Part shown: positions 31,431 to 43,914 of the stretch, in pieces
Layout of the letters: each line of letters begins with the position of its first letter
How positions within the stretch are numbered: position 1 is the first letter of the stretch
DNA from: Gordius sp. MW1
Lineage: Eukaryota; Nematomorpha; Gordioida; Gordea; Gordiidae
Length of the DNA stretch: 64,000 nucleotides
Direction: 5' to 3'
NCBI GenBank assembly: GCA_964036665.1
Contig: OZ038533.1
Coordinates: 1,350,001-1,414,000 of the forward strand
Notes under the pieces: model-generated
Told to the model about the DNA's origin: nothing
Database searches by the model: none
Seen by the model: the letters and a program-made list of their open reading frames with translations, nothing else
Position numbers and translations under genes: made by a program

Positions 31431-33393
31431 TTTAATTTATTTTTCAAGGTTCTATGTGAAAGCAAAAAACAATTTTGCTTTAATAAACTAATTTTATAAA
31501 AATGCAAAAATTATTTTTGTAAAAATTTTTTGAATCATTATTATTAAATATCCGTAAAAAGTTTTATTCTTGAATACAACTGTTAATTTGATACTAAAAA
31601 TAAATAAATAAGTAAATGTAAAAGATTAACTAAATGGCGTTTCTGGTTAACAATTAATATAGTAAAATCAGTGATAATAATTCAGATTTTAACATTAAAA
31701 AATAAAAAATATATTAATATCTGTAAACAAAAAAAAATATATGATATATGAATTAAATGTAAAAAAAACGAAAGAAACAAGAAGCTTAATTTGATTAACA
31801 AATTGTTTTATCTTTTTAGATTTTTGAATAAATAAAATATATTTAAAATGTCCTGTTTATAGGTAAATTAAAGACTTACTTTGAAGTAAAAATTATCTGT
31901 CAGAATCATCATGAGGAAGTATGTCGGAAATTTCATGTGATATTTTTATGGTAAAATTTGCATTGATAAGCGTGAAAGTAAGCGTATTATAATGTTAAGA
32001 AACTGACGATCTATAATTAATTTTGTAAAACTATTCTTTGTCAACTCATATTCCAAACAAACTTTACGCAAAATAAAGTTTAGTCTTTTAAAATCGATTA
32101 AAATATTTTGAAATAATTAAAAGTGTTTAGAGGTTGACCATAGCCAGTTAAACTTGACTTAATAGTGTAACTCCTCACCCTAAGGCTTATTCACATACTG
32201 ACCACAATTACTTTGTATTTTTCTGAAATTTTTTTTTATAAATATATAATGTAAATCATTGAAAAGTTAAAATTTTATCTGATCCGACTGAAAATTATTA
32301 AACTATAAATAATTTTAATTTCAAATTTAGGCATTTGTTACAAGTGGATAAGTAGTAAATTTTATTGATATATATTAGTACAAGGAATAACGTTTAATTT
32401 AATGGGATCGCTAAGCTCATATGTTAAAATTGTGTGTTATTAATATTAAATCCTTTTTTGTCAATTATTTTTTGATATAATATATAAAACGCTATATTTT
32501 ATGGAAACTGCTTGATTGAAGTTGCCCTCATGGTTTATATAAAAGTTTTTAATTTTATCAATTTAGAATTACTAAATTTATGTTTAAAATATAACCAATA
32601 ATTAAATCAAACATATCTGGGCAATTTTTTACTTTAAATTATTTTTTTTCTTATTTAATATGTTGAATAATTATATTATTAACAAAAGAATTAATGACCA
32701 GACCAAGTATTTTTGATCAGAGTTAAAATCATCGATTTGCATTTTATTTATTAAACCTCATTACACTTAATAAGATTTAATTTAAAGAAACAATAAATAA
32801 ATAAATTATATAGAAGACGAATATGAAGATATATTTTTTCATTTTTAGCAATAACACTGACATTTATTGTTTAAAGAATAAATATTTTAAGGACGAAAAG
32901 CCTCAAAATTGATATTAAACAATATAAAATATAACAAACAAGTTCATTTTAATTTTATATATTAACTTTAACAAGCATTTATTTATAACTAAAAAACAAA
33001 TCACGTTTTTTTTTAAATTATAATTATACATCAAAAACACATAAATTTAATATATCAATGTTTATTATATATAAAAAATGTCATAATAAATTAAATATGG
33101 TAAATTAATTGACACCAATACGTAATATCAATTAAACAAAGCAACAATGTTTAGGCCAAAATTTTAATCACTAATAATCATTGACAAAATATATATGATA
33201 TGATAAAATATCTGTTAGGTTAATTTAATGAATGCTTTTTGTCTGAAAGATTAAAATGTTTCAATCAGTTTGTTAATTGATTGTTAAGTAGTCTTCTGGT
33301 TTTTAAATCCTCCAACAAATTGGTAGAGCATTCAAATCAAATAAATTTAAAATTATAATGTTAATATGTAAAAATTGACTAAATGCTTTTTAA
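31431..33393. other. Very AT-rich intergenic region
   Basis: About 2 kb upstream of the four-exon gene and downstream of the HIT/GalT-like gene, both on the minus strand. No gene, repeat or motif cluster is recognised. Confidence 0.5.
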
Positions 33394-33399
33394 TTTATT
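33394..33399 (-). terminator. Polyadenylation signal of the HIT/GalT-like gene
   Basis: AATAAA on the minus strand, 37 bases past the stop codon. A second AATAAA overlaps the stop region (33431-33436). Either would give a very short 3' UTR. Confidence 0.55.
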
Positions 33400-33435
33400 G
33401 CTCTTATTCTTGTGATGAACGCTTTAAAAGCTTTA

Positions 33436-35127
33436 TTAAATTGAAGATTTCAGTTTGTTCTTTAAGCTTGTTATTAATTGATAAGGGTCGTGAACTACGT
33501 TATTCATCATGTACAATTCTAAGGAACTAATATCTGAAACTTCATCATTTGGTAAATTTCTAGAAATAAATTTTGCAATAATGGGAAAGGGGTAGAGTTC
33601 TTTTAAATTATTTCCAGTTGGTGGATATATAATTGAACCACTAAAGGCAAAATTTGCTTCTGGTGAATTTCTATAATAATCAATAATATTGTAGATAGCT
33701 TTGCAAAATCTACCAAATGTTGAATTTCCAAGCTCTCCAAATATACTATTATAACTAGAATCGTCGTTTGCATTTAATTTGAAAAAATCTGGCTCAGGTT
33801 GAAAAATGACGTAGAGCTCGTTGTCTTTTATGGGAGCTATTGGTGCAATTATGACACAATTGTCTTTATTGTTGGCAACTTGTCCAAAACTGTCGGGACA
33901 TGGGGTTGTTAAATTTAAAAAGTAATGAATATCTATGAATTTTTTCACATAATTTGTAATAGATATATGTGCTTGTTGGTAAGTAAGATTTTCGTAAGTA
34001 TGATAAAAATAAGTATCACGTATCACATTAATGATAAAATTATGAATTTTTCCAAAGTATTTTCCCTCTGACAAGAAGCATTGTAGATGAGGATGGATCT
34101 GGCTGGCACCTCCTTGTGGTAAATTATCCCAACTAATCATGGGAAATAGAAGATGTGATAGAGAATTTTCCTTTGAAAGCTTAAATTTGAAATGTAATTT
34201 AATAGCATTTTGAAACCATTTTAAACTAAGGTCTAACATACCAACAATATCATTTAATTCAAGTGTTGAGGGATCATGTAATTTTGTTGCTATTATGGAA
34301 TGCCAGCGATCGAGCTTAAATGCATTGGAAAAGCTATGTGCATATCCATTAGATAAGGAAATATTCATTTCATCTAATACAGTGTTGTGTTTGTACAAAC
34401 AAAAATCACAATTCTCTCTATTCTTATTTATTTTATTTTTTATGTACATGAGACTTGAATATTTACTAGTAATTTTTGACTTCCTTCTTTGGCCTCTTAA
34501 TAAATTAAAAATTGTTAGCTCATTGGTTACTTTATTATTTACATGCACTATTTCTTGATTATATAAGGAATGTTTATAAATCAAATAAGCTGACTTGTTT
34601 TTAATGCCACCAAACCATTTATGGGCAAAGGAGTCTGAATTGTTGACATCAATATTTCTTGGAATGAGATGAGCAGAATGTATAGAAAAAGTAAAAAATT
34701 GAGTAAGTGTTTCTACCAATTTTTGACATTTTACATAATCATTGTCAGTAGATTTTCTTTTCTTTTTATAAAAAAAGCTTAAGGTTTCTACAATATTTGG
34801 AATTCTTGTGATAGAAAATGGAATCGAATGATTATGTGACAAACAAAGGTGCGGATTAAATTCAAATTGAGTGTATAAGGGGATATTATGCAGATATGCA
34901 TTTTGAAGCGAACCTGGTTCAATTGGAAATTGGTTATCATAATAATTTTGCATTATAAAATTGTGACCCGTAATATTATATAATAAATAAGCGCTATTTA
35001 GAACAATTGAAGATCGATTATTGATATTTAAAATGAGTATTATAAAAAAAGCGGAAAAAAAACATAGAAAAACGAGATATACAGAAGGTCGTATTCGAAG
35101 GTGAAAATTTTTATTTTGCATAAACAT
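33436..35127 (-). CDS. Membrane-anchored galactose-1-phosphate uridylyltransferase/HIT-like protein
   Basis: 563 aa, one exon. A short basic N-terminus (residues 1-15) precedes one hydrophobic helix (16-34, VYLVFLCFFSAFFIILILN), the layout of a type II Golgi/ER protein. Several N-x-S/T sites follow, fitting a lumenal domain. The catalytic half resembles GalT-type members of the HIT superfamily. It has C240-x2-C243 (ENCDFC, a zinc-type pair), a strand-rich segment with NAFKLDRWHSIIATKLHDP (269-286), and GGASQIHPHLQ (339-349), which matches the GalT active-site form H-P-H-x-Q. Later tryptophan-poor segments match less well. In GalT the second His is uridylylated; here H347 would serve. The substrate is unknown. 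The fold assignment is an inference from motifs; the coding call is firm. Confidence 0.85.
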   Translation of the reverse strand: MFMQNKNFHLRIRPSVYLVFLCFFSAFFIILILNINNRSSIVLNSAYLLYNITGHNFIMQNYYDNQFPIEPGSLQNAYLHNIPLYTQFEFNPHLCLSHNHSIPFSITRIPNIVETLSFFYKKKRKSTDNDYVKCQKLVETLTQFFTFSIHSAHLIPRNIDVNNSDSFAHKWFGGIKNKSAYLIYKHSLYNQEIVHVNNKVTNELTIFNLLRGQRRKSKITSKYSSLMYIKNKINKNRENCDFCLYKHNTVLDEMNISLSNGYAHSFSNAFKLDRWHSIIATKLHDPSTLELNDIVGMLDLSLKWFQNAIKLHFKFKLSKENSLSHLLFPMISWDNLPQGGASQIHPHLQCFLSEGKYFGKIHNFIINVIRDTYFYHTYENLTYQQAHISITNYVKKFIDIHYFLNLTTPCPDSFGQVANNKDNCVIIAPIAPIKDNELYVIFQPEPDFFKLNANDDSSYNSIFGELGNSTFGRFCKAIYNIIDYYRNSPEANFAFSGSIIYPPTGNNLKELYPFPIIAKFISRNLPNDEVSDISSLELYMMNNVVHDPYQLITSLKNKLKSSI

Positions 35128-35452
35128 GTGTAAAAATTATGAATGAATAATGTTTTTATTAAGTTAAAATACAAATGAAGTCACATGAAAAAATATACAG
35201 ACGATTTAATAACTTGTTTTGCTGAAATAATAATTCACTTAATTGGCTTAAAAACGCAGACGTCCTATTATTCTTAATTGACATTTTTTTCTTTTTTAAA
35301 AACTAATCATTGATATAAAAAATTACATTCATGACCAGAAAACTATAAAAACGCGCTAAAACTAAACGGAATAAATTGATCCTTATATGGAAATCGTGTT
35401 GGATTTGATACGCATTGAGATCTTTTGCCTGATAAAAAAAGTACCCTTTCAT
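35128..35452. other. Upstream region of the HIT/GalT-like gene
   Basis: AT-rich. It should contain the promoter, but no TATA box or initiator stands out. Confidence 0.4.
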
Positions 35453-37087
35453 TGTCATATATGTGAATACGTATAGTTGTATATCATTTTCTACAGATTA
35501 TTTTATTGCTATAATTATATATTTTAATATTGTAAACTGTTGAGTCTTGGTTTTGGTGAAGCCTTTATTCAAAATACTAAGAGACTACCTTAATAGTACA
35601 ATTTTTGTAAATATATGTGATAGTGGGAACATTTAAATAGTGGGGTGATAGTGGAATGAACGTGTTACATAGTGTGATAGTGGAATGAACGCGCTAAAGT
35701 AGAATTTGAATATTCTAGTGAAGTCTTATGCTGGCGCTCCGCATGATAGTGGGGTGATACGAGCAAAGTAGAGTTTAGTCTATAACATCTAATTTGAATA
35801 CATAACATAAACCAAATCCGAGTTGGTAAAAAATATATGTTTTTATTCTTATCTTTATAATTTATCTTTTGTTCTGTAATTTTCACACCCCAGCCTGAGT
35901 CAACAATAAAATTATCTTATGATTAGTTTATTATAATTCCTATTATTATTCTTATTAATGGTGATAGTGAAAGAAGAACTCAAGCCTCAATTAAACCAAG
36001 GTTATTGGACAAAAAGAGTGAAGAAGAAATTCAATTCGTAATTCTAAGGAGGAAAAGAGATGATAATAAAAAACTTATGAAGTTAATTCAAGGAATAATA
36101 TGAACTTATAATGTTAATTCATGAGGATTCAAGGGATAATAAGAACTTATGATGTTAATTCAATGAAAAAGGAAACATTATTCTATGGATGTGGGAAGGA
36201 TAAGATTATTCTCAAGGTCCATAAATGTAGGTGATAATAAGAACTTATGATGTTAATTCAATGAGAATTCAAGGGTTAATAAGAACTTATGATGTTAATT
36301 CAATGAAAAAGGAAACATTATTCTATGGATGTGAGGAGGATAGGATTATTCTCAAGGTCCATAAATGCAGGAGATCCGGTATGCAACACCTTAATACTTT
36401 AAATGAAAAATCAAAGTCCATAAATGCAGGAGATACAGTATGCAACACCTTAATACTTTAAATGAAAAATTAATATTGCCCTTGTATAATACGTCCGTTG
36501 AGATTAGACCATTAATAGGGTGGCAATGGCTTAAGGTGATATGGCCGTTGAACAATTGGTTTGGCTTGTGTAAGAAGATCCAATGTAATGGACCACAGGA
36601 AATGGGTGAAAAAGATTTTGGCGGAGCAGGTAGGAATCCCTTCAGGATGCCATGTATAGCTTGGGCTCTAAAGTCTACCTCTCTCGGAGCTGAAATAAAC
36701 GAACTATCGGTAAAGACGGAGTCGGGGGATCAACCGACATCTTCTACCGACACGCGTAATCTTGTGAGTGGCGATGCAGTCTGGTCCCTGAATAGTTGGT
36801 CAGGAAGTCTACAGCGGATGATGGAAAGGTTCAAGTCCCAACTGACAATTTCCATCCCATCTCATATATGTGAATACTTACAGTTGTATATCATTTTCTA
36901 CAGCTTAATTTATTGCTATAATTATATATATTTATATTATAAGCCAAATCCGAGTTGGTAAAAAATATACGTTTTTATTCTTATCTTTATAATTTATCTT
37001 TTGTTCTGTAATTTCCACACCCCGGCCTAAGTCAACAATGAAATTATCTTATGATTAGTTTATTTCCTATTATTATTATTCTTATTC
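35453..37087. mobile_element. Element flanked by direct repeats (LTR-like), non-autonomous
   Basis: The segments 35453-35533 plus 35818-35955 reappear together at 36861-37087. Shared words include TTGTATATCATTTTCTACAG, CCAAATCCGAGTTGGTAAAA and TTATCTTATGATTAGTTTA. The left copy has 284 extra bases in the middle, or the right copy has lost them. Between the copies lie internal duplications (separate entry) and only short frames. The repeats do not begin TG/CA, so LTR status is uncertain. Confidence 0.5.
36115..36470. repeat. Internal tandem duplications in the direct-repeat element
   Basis: A 70-base block beginning AATGAAAAAGGAAACATTAT occurs at about 36161 and 36299. A second block with GTATGCAACACCTTAATACT occurs at about 36378 and 36438. 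AATAAGAACTTATGATGTTA recurs three times. Small frames across this region follow from the repeats. Confidence 0.7.
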
Positions 37088-37770
37088 CGAATCTAATGAG
37101 ACGTTAGAGGTCGCTTTTCCTATTTGTTTCGAGAGAGAATTTTCGATTGTGGTTGTGTATCCGCAAGGAAGTAATATATTGTTGTCTTCCTATTCTCGGC
37201 ACTGACTATTAGGTCGGGAGAGGAGTTAAATGGGGCAAATATGTCGACTTTAGTAAAGTCTTAAGTGAAATTCAGTCCACGGGACCATGGAATGAGTGTG
37301 ACGCCGTCTGATCTTTTCCCGTCGGTTGTGCTAAGGTCGAAGGGCTCCAAGGTGTTTAAATCGCTAGCCTTCCGACGATACTGGCCGAATCTGTTGATCG
37401 CCCTGTGCCTGGGGTTGCGGCCTTTGCAATGGAGGGCATGATGAAAATTGGGTTGGACCTGCTGTTAGCAGAGATCGCATACAAAAGCGAATACGATGTC
37501 ACAGCCGAGACGGAGGCCTATGGCGATACGTAACACCTCCCCAGACATATGGAGTCCCAAATTTCTGCTCGGGTTCTTCGAGCCATTGGTAACCGCTCTT
37601 AGAGGTGTCTCAACTGAAAGAGTTTTCCCTGAGATAGTTCGTTCATAGAAAGATCAGTTACGAAACGTGCTATCAGAGGAAGGCACCATTCCTTTTGGGT
37701 CGCTCCACAGGGTCGTTCGGCTGACTAGAGCTTATCCGTTAAAGTAACAAGGAGATAAAAACAAAGGTAG
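37088..37770. other. GC-richer stretch, possible decayed retroelement coding sequence
   Basis: Base composition rises well above the surroundings for about 680 bp directly after the right direct repeat. Frames are broken on both strands and no motif is recognised. It may be the internal region of an LTR element whose 5' LTR is 36861-37087. Confidence 0.35.
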
Positions 37771-38689
37771 AGAGGAAAATAAAATAAAATAATCTTCCAA
37801 AAATAGTGTAAATTAAAAATAATAAAACGTGTGCTTTTTTTAGGCGTGACTTTATTTTGTATTTTTAGTACGCAACAACTTTATCAGTTTATTATATGGA
37901 TAAGCATTACTTTTAAGCATCATATAGATTCGCCATAAGTTTACATTTTTAAAACCAACTTTTGACAGAATTAACTTGTTTATATGCAAAAATACACTTT
38001 TAATAATCAAATGCAATACTCCTATCGCTTTATTGACTTATAATTTTCCTAAATTTAATTTTGGCAAAATTAAAGATAGAGTATAGTTAAGGCTCGATTA
38101 AGTTTCAAGTGGTAAAGTATATCGTATTCGGTGTTGAGTTAGATCATACACAATGCAAACAACATAGTTGTTTTCATTCATACTGTTGAGGAAAAAGGAC
38201 AATTTTATTATCAGGGAAGTAGGAATCGCAACGTAATTTACAAGTCTCTTTTTCTGTCCAAAACACGTGATGTGATACAACAAAAATATAACGTTCGAAT
38301 TACACACTGAACATTGTAACAAAACGTTATACACACGTTCAACCTTTCTGTAGAGGAGTGGGATATAATAGGAACGCGGAAAGGGAATAAGGGGATCACG
38401 AAACAAACCAAAAAATAATCTCTCTTTTTTACATTAAAAAGATGACATAAATCTTAATTTAACAGGCAATAAGAGGTATTAAATACATGTAAATTAGTGG
38501 TGGAGCGAGTGGATTACAACATGTAAATGAGTGGTTTGCGATTACGAACGATTCTATCCCTTTATTTTATTCCATACCTTTGTATTAATTTTCGAATTAG
38601 TGTTGATCTCGGAGAGCAAGTTGGGTGTGGAAATTGGTGATTTCAGGGAAGCACCTGCAGGTGGTTCATACGGTAAAGGAGAATGTCGT
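37771..38689. other. Intergenic, nothing recognised
   Basis: A 102-codon minus-strand frame (38098-38406) has no recognisable domain. The region could include the 3' LTR of the minus-strand Gypsy copy, but no second LTR was found to prove this. Confidence 0.4.
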
Positions 38690-41352
38690 TTAAATTGCTA
38701 GGCTCGTTATTTGGTATAACAAACAGTTCCGTATTATAACTTTGTAGCTCAAATCGTCGGCTAATAGATCCTCATAGTCAGTAAAAATGTTATTTTTAAT
38801 CGATTCGCCCGAGTTGTCTGAGTTGCCAAAACATCTTTTGATGTGAACACCGTGTCTTTTCCATATTGCCATTATTCATCTCTACCATGTAAGATAACGG
38901 GCCTAAGGCTTTTTACGATTACCCGTAATATGTCACTGGTAGTAAAATTCCTAACACACACTTTCTTATCAATTGTAAATTTCCTCTTGATGGGTGCCAA
39001 CTCCTCTTTACCAAGGACAGAAGCTTGTTGTCCAAATAAACTTAACGGACCAAGGGTTGAAATTTTATTAAAAGGTCGGTCGGCAGGAGCCAAACCGGCT
39101 GCTAGGTGAATAGTATTCCCATAAGAAAATAGAAATTATATAATTTATCGTTTTTAAAATTTTAAGTTTTGTTGAAAAAATCTTTAAATCTTCGGAAAAA
39201 ACGTTCAGCCTCCATTGGACCTCGGATGATAAAGGCTGGAACCGTTATATATATTATTAGTGCTGCAATGTTTTTTAAACTCAACGCTTGTTAATTGAGG
39301 GCCATCATCTGTGTCCCTAGTGTTAGGTAATTCAAAGCGTGAAAATATAGCTTCAAGGACTGTTATGCTACTAGAGGTTGTTTTAGTTGTCATAGGAATT
39401 ACATCGGGCCACATAAATTATGATTAGATAGTAATAACTATTAAGTGATCCACAATAATCCATATGTAATCTTGACTAAAGTTTTCCAGGATCCATTTTT
39501 AAGTTGTCAATTCAGTTGTACCGGTGAATCATTGCTGGTACCTCGTACAATTGTGAACATAATTTTCTATGTCTTTATCACCGGGTAGCAGAGATGTTGA
39601 CGAGCCAAAATTTTTGATCGACTCAAGCCTGGGTGTCCTAAGTATATTAGTTTTAAAATGTTTTGCCTTAAATTTGAAGAATAATAATTCTGTATCCCCA
39701 AAATATGCCGCCGTTTAGTAACGTAAGTTCCTTTTACGTTGCTGGTATACTAAAAGTTTTTGGCTAACTTTTTTTTGGCCTGGAGTATGTAATTATAGAC
39801 TTGTCCCAATATAGAGTTCTGGCAAGTATACCTTGCTATTTCGGCTGAGGTGATAGGTAAATGTGTAAAAGGTTCTTCGTAGATGGTGCATATCTCCTCC
39901 CACTCTAGTGTTCTACGGATTCTATCGGAAGTCTGAAAAACATGTCAGCCTGCACACTTTCTTGTTTTTTATTTTATGGAATACTGGTATGGTGTTGTAA
40001 ATAAGGCCAATTTCAGTCTCGCCGATAGGGCCTGTGGTATATTTTTGTTTGGATAAAATAATAATATTAAAGGCGTATGATCTATTATTGTGAAAAAAAA
40101 TTATGGCTAATGCTTCTTTTTCAATTTGACTATAATTTTTTTCGGCGGCGTTGAAAAACAAAAGCAATTAGGTGTTGATAACCTTTAATTTCATGTGCCA
40201 ATACTGCACCAGTCCTTCCTAGGAAGCTTATGATATCTCATGATCAAAATGTTTTAAGATGGGTGCCTGTACAATAGCTTTTTAATATCCATAAAAGCCC
40301 TCATAAAATCTTTGCACCAATTCCAAGTTATTGACTTTTTTAATAGTTTCTATAATGATTGTGCCAAACCGATAAAATTTTTTAATAATTTCGCATAGTA
40401 AGTAGCCATTCCTAAAAAAAGGATTGTAATTCCTCCACATTGTTGGGGGAGGTGCTGTTATTATTGCCTTTGTATTTTTACCAGTTCTCAAAAGTCCATC
40501 TTGACTAATGGTATGACCTAAGTCTTTTGCAAAAATTTACAGTTATCCGATTTTAATTTATTCACTTTTTTTCAAAATATTAAAAACTCTCTAATTTTTG
40601 ATGTCGTCAAAAGAATTTCCAGCTACAATAATATCGTCAAGGTAACTTACTATTCCACTAAAATTCTTAGAGTCCGCAAATCGTTGGAAAATTGGTGCAG
40701 AAGCGATGCCAAAGGGTAATTTTTTATATTAAAATAATCCGTGATGGGTGTTTATAGTTAGAAAATTTTTGGGAATCTTCATAAACTTTAATTTGAAAAT
40801 AGGCGTCTTTTAAATCTAAAACATAGAAATATTTCGCCTAATTTTGCGATAAACGTCCTGTATGCGTGGTAATGGATTTAACAATTTTTTCTTAAAGTCC
40901 CCGTAAATGCTAACATTTCCATCTTTATCTATAACTGTTAATAGAGATGCAGCATGACCGGCATATTTAATCGATTGTAAAACTCCTTCCTTAACCAAAC
41001 AATCTAATTCTTCATCAACTTTTTTTAACTTTAAAAAATAAGGTATCGTCTAGGATTAAAAAACGCAATCACGCTCCATAATAAGCCAAGCTTCGTATCC
41101 AACTACCCCTCCCAAATTTCAAATAACATCGAATATTTTTGAATAATAACGTTTGGTAATAATTGCTTTCCAGCATAATTAACATCAGAAGATTGCGATG
41201 GATTTTTGTATTCCCAGTTCGCGGCTAATTGACACAACATGTGGGACGCAACCAGTCTCTGCCCAAAATGGTTTGCCCTTTCCCATTCACCACGTGTATA
41301 TGTAATTGATAGGTGGAGCCCTTCTCGGTAACCGAAACTTTCGCTAGCCCTT
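38690..41352 (-). pseudogene. Decayed Ty3/Gypsy copy A (protease to integrase)
   Basis: On the minus strand, from high to low coordinates: a protease end with ILGRDWL (about 41300), RT with VIDKDGNVSIYGDF (40998-40816), RT thumb (40491-40282), RNase H with NYSQIEKEALAII (about 40120), an integrase core with TDDGPQLTSVEFKKH (39414-39205) and the integrase C-terminus with KEELAPIKRKFTI (39093-38872). Stops and frameshifts separate every piece. Gag and 5' LTR are missing because the copy is cut at 41352, where copy B begins in the opposite direction. Confidence 0.85.
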
Positions 41353-42945
41353 TGTATTATAGCACTAATTTTGCCAGGCCACTTAAGCCATTTGCATAAG
41401 GACTTAGTATCACTCCGTTAGCATATCATGCCAAATTCTATTCAAGGGCTTAATTATAACCACTTTTGCATATCACCCGACCTACCCTAACAAGCCATTT
41501 TTTATCATCTCACTATAACACGTATCACCAAAATGGTAGAACATTAGACTATGGAAAACTTGACCTGGCAAGGGGCGTTGGATGTTGTGAGGTCAATGGA
41601 ACGAGCGGTAATCAAAGCCATACGTTAAGGCAACATCTGGAGCCTATTCATACGGTCACCAATAAACAGCAGGCACCGAATATTAAATGTTCATTTGGGG
41701 GTAACTATTTCCGTTCCAGTTGTAAATGCAATAGCCAAGATCAATTGGAGAGATATGCCGTTTCAAATAGGTTTCGTTTATTGAACCATTTTTAATTGGA
41801 GCCAAATTTAAGGATTGGAAGTAATTGGCAATGTTTTAAATTTGAAATTAATACAGGCTCAGCTGCGACTTTAATAAATTCAACCAGTGAGGTTCACCTG
41901 GTTACGCAACCTTGTATTACTGTGTTGAGGGGGATACAATGGAACACACCTATCGGTAAAGGCGAAAGTCAACGTTACAAAATAGGGCTCAACCTAACAA
42001 CTTCTTATTCACGTAGTTAATGGAGACGGTCCAAATATTTTGGGTAGAGACTGGTTACCAACCTTTTCACATCTTTTACGTAAGCTAGCCAAAAATTGGG
42101 AGAGCAACCAACCTTCCCAACTGCAACACTGAAGAAAATTTTTTGTCAAATACTATTATTAAAAATTATTTAATGTTATTTGAAAATAAACTGTAGGGGT
42201 AGTTGGTTATAAGGCGACGCTTTAAACAAAAAATGAATTGTGTCCTCGTTTTTTTCGTCCAAGACCTATATCTTATAAGTTAAAACATTAAGTTGACCAA
42301 GAATTAAGGTTAGTTATAGAAGGAGTATTAAAATCAATAAAATTTCCGAACACGCTGCACCTATCGTAACAGCTATATAAAATAATGGACATATCCGTCT
42401 TCGCGGCGATTTTTATGTTTTAAACAAGCACCTATTAATTGAAAAATATCTCTTACCAGTACCACGCATGCAAGATTGCAAAACTAAATGGATTTAAATA
42501 TTTTTCCGTTTTAAAGGACGCTTATTTTCAAATAAAGGTTTGCGAAAATTCTCAAAAACTCTTATCTATTACACATCGTGGAATATTTAAATACACAAAA
42601 CTACCCTTTGGTATAGCCTCTGCACTACTCATTTTTTAAAGATTTGTCGACTCATTATTTAGGAGTTGTAATAGGATTGTATGTTACCTCGATGATAATT
42701 AGGGTAAATGGATAGAAGACCACAATCAAAAATAAGAAACAGTTTTTAAACAACTTGAAAAATTAGAAAAGCGTAAATTTTTGCAAAAAAAAGTGATATA
42801 CTTAGGGCACACGCACACCATTAGTGAAGACGGAACTTTTTTAACGGATAAAATACTAACGCAATTCTAACAGGCCCCAACTAAAATAAAAGAACTACAG
42901 TCTTTCTTAGGCATGGCCACGTACTCGCAAAGTTCATAAAAAAAT
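41353..42945 (+). pseudogene. Decayed Ty3/Gypsy copy B, first part (LTR start, Gag end, protease, RT)
   Basis: It starts with TGTATTATAGC and GCCAGGCCACTTAAGCCATT, matching the 3' LTR start at 51423. Then come a degenerate zinc knuckle (KCSFGGNYFRSSCKC, about 41690-41735), a protease with NTGSAATL (D replaced by N, about 41850) and RILGRDWL-like words near 42040. RT follows with FSVLKDAYFQI (42500) and KLPFGIASA (42600); it ends at KELQSFLGMATY near 42935. Frameshifts and stops are frequent. It is the same family as copy A. The 5' LTR appears shortened, with only about 65 bp aligning to the 3' LTR. Confidence 0.85.
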
Positions 42946-42984
42946 TTTCTACTTTGGTATAAGTATAACCCATTAACTACTAGA

Positions 42985-43495
42985 AGAACCCGGCAAACGT
43001 TGTTTTGTAATTTACCCGGGTGTATTAGCAGAATATATATCATCTTATAGATAAATTTCAATAGATTAAGAATATATCAAATATAATTGGTAAGTGTTTA
43101 TTAGGCAAAATTTTTTAAACAAATAGTTAAAGAGAGTCCAAAACCCAGGCCCACCCAAGAGAGAAAACCTGGCCCCATGGCCCCCCCCCCAAGGGAAAAA
43201 TCTTTGGCCCCCTGGCCCTTCAAGCAATTTTTTCAATTTTTTGTAATTAAGAAACAATATCATAATTATAATTATTTGTTTCTGAATAAAACTTTTAATT
43301 CTGAACTTAATAATGTCCGAAGAACTAAGATGTATCAACATTTATTGGCACTTTGTTAAAAGTATTTTCATTTTTATTCTTATTTAACGCGCAAAAAATG
43401 ACAAAATTAGATTTTTAAATCTATTTAGCCACGCAGGAGAGGGGGGGGGACACTACCGTCCTATAATAATAAAACTCGGGCCTTCGGCCCTCGTG
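42985..43495 (+). repeat. Dispersed repeat module B, copy inside Gypsy B
   Basis: It starts CCGGCAAACGTTGTTTTG and contains TTTACCCGGGTGTATTAGCA, CTTTGGCCCCCTGGCCCTTC, TTAATAATGTCCGAAGAACT and CCGTCCTATAATAATAA. It ends with the hairpin GGGCCTTCGGCCC (43478-43490). Related copies are at 25969, 47515 and 48385. Confidence 0.8.
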
Positions 43496-43562
43496 GGAAG
43501 GGGGAGAAGGGAAGGGGAGTAGGGGAAGGGAAGAGGGGAAGGGAAGAGGGGAAGGGGGAACT
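43496..43562. repeat. Purine-only tract
   Basis: About 65 bases of GGGAAGGGGAG-type sequence with no pyrimidine except two T residues. It has mirror symmetry capable of triplex formation. Confidence 0.7.
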
Positions 43563-43914
43563 CTTCTATACTCCGTATAAACGTAGCATATTTGCTATGC
43601 AATTTATGGGCGAGAAAGGTGGGAAGGGGCGAGAATGCCTATAGGGTGGTATTAAATGCCTAATGATTAATTAATTATTTATACAAATTTTGCATTTATA
43701 GGCAAAATTTAATATAGGCAAAATGTAATATAGGCAAGCGTTAGGGTTAGATTTAGTGTTTGCATTTAGTTGCGTATTACATTAGTTTTTATGGCCTTTA
43801 GTGATTATGGGTCTAACAAACATTATAATATAAAACATCACAATGTTAAGAATTTGCAGAATTGTTGGGAGAAATTTTTTGTTGAATTTGAACAATGTTT
43901 AATTAAAAAATCAA

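Noticed and set aside
36440..36961. 173-codon frame in the direct-repeat element
   Set aside because: No motif; its end lies within the right direct repeat, so it is probably chance.
38098..38406. 102-codon minus-strand frame near Gypsy copy A
   Set aside because: No recognisable domain and outside the ordered Pol domains.
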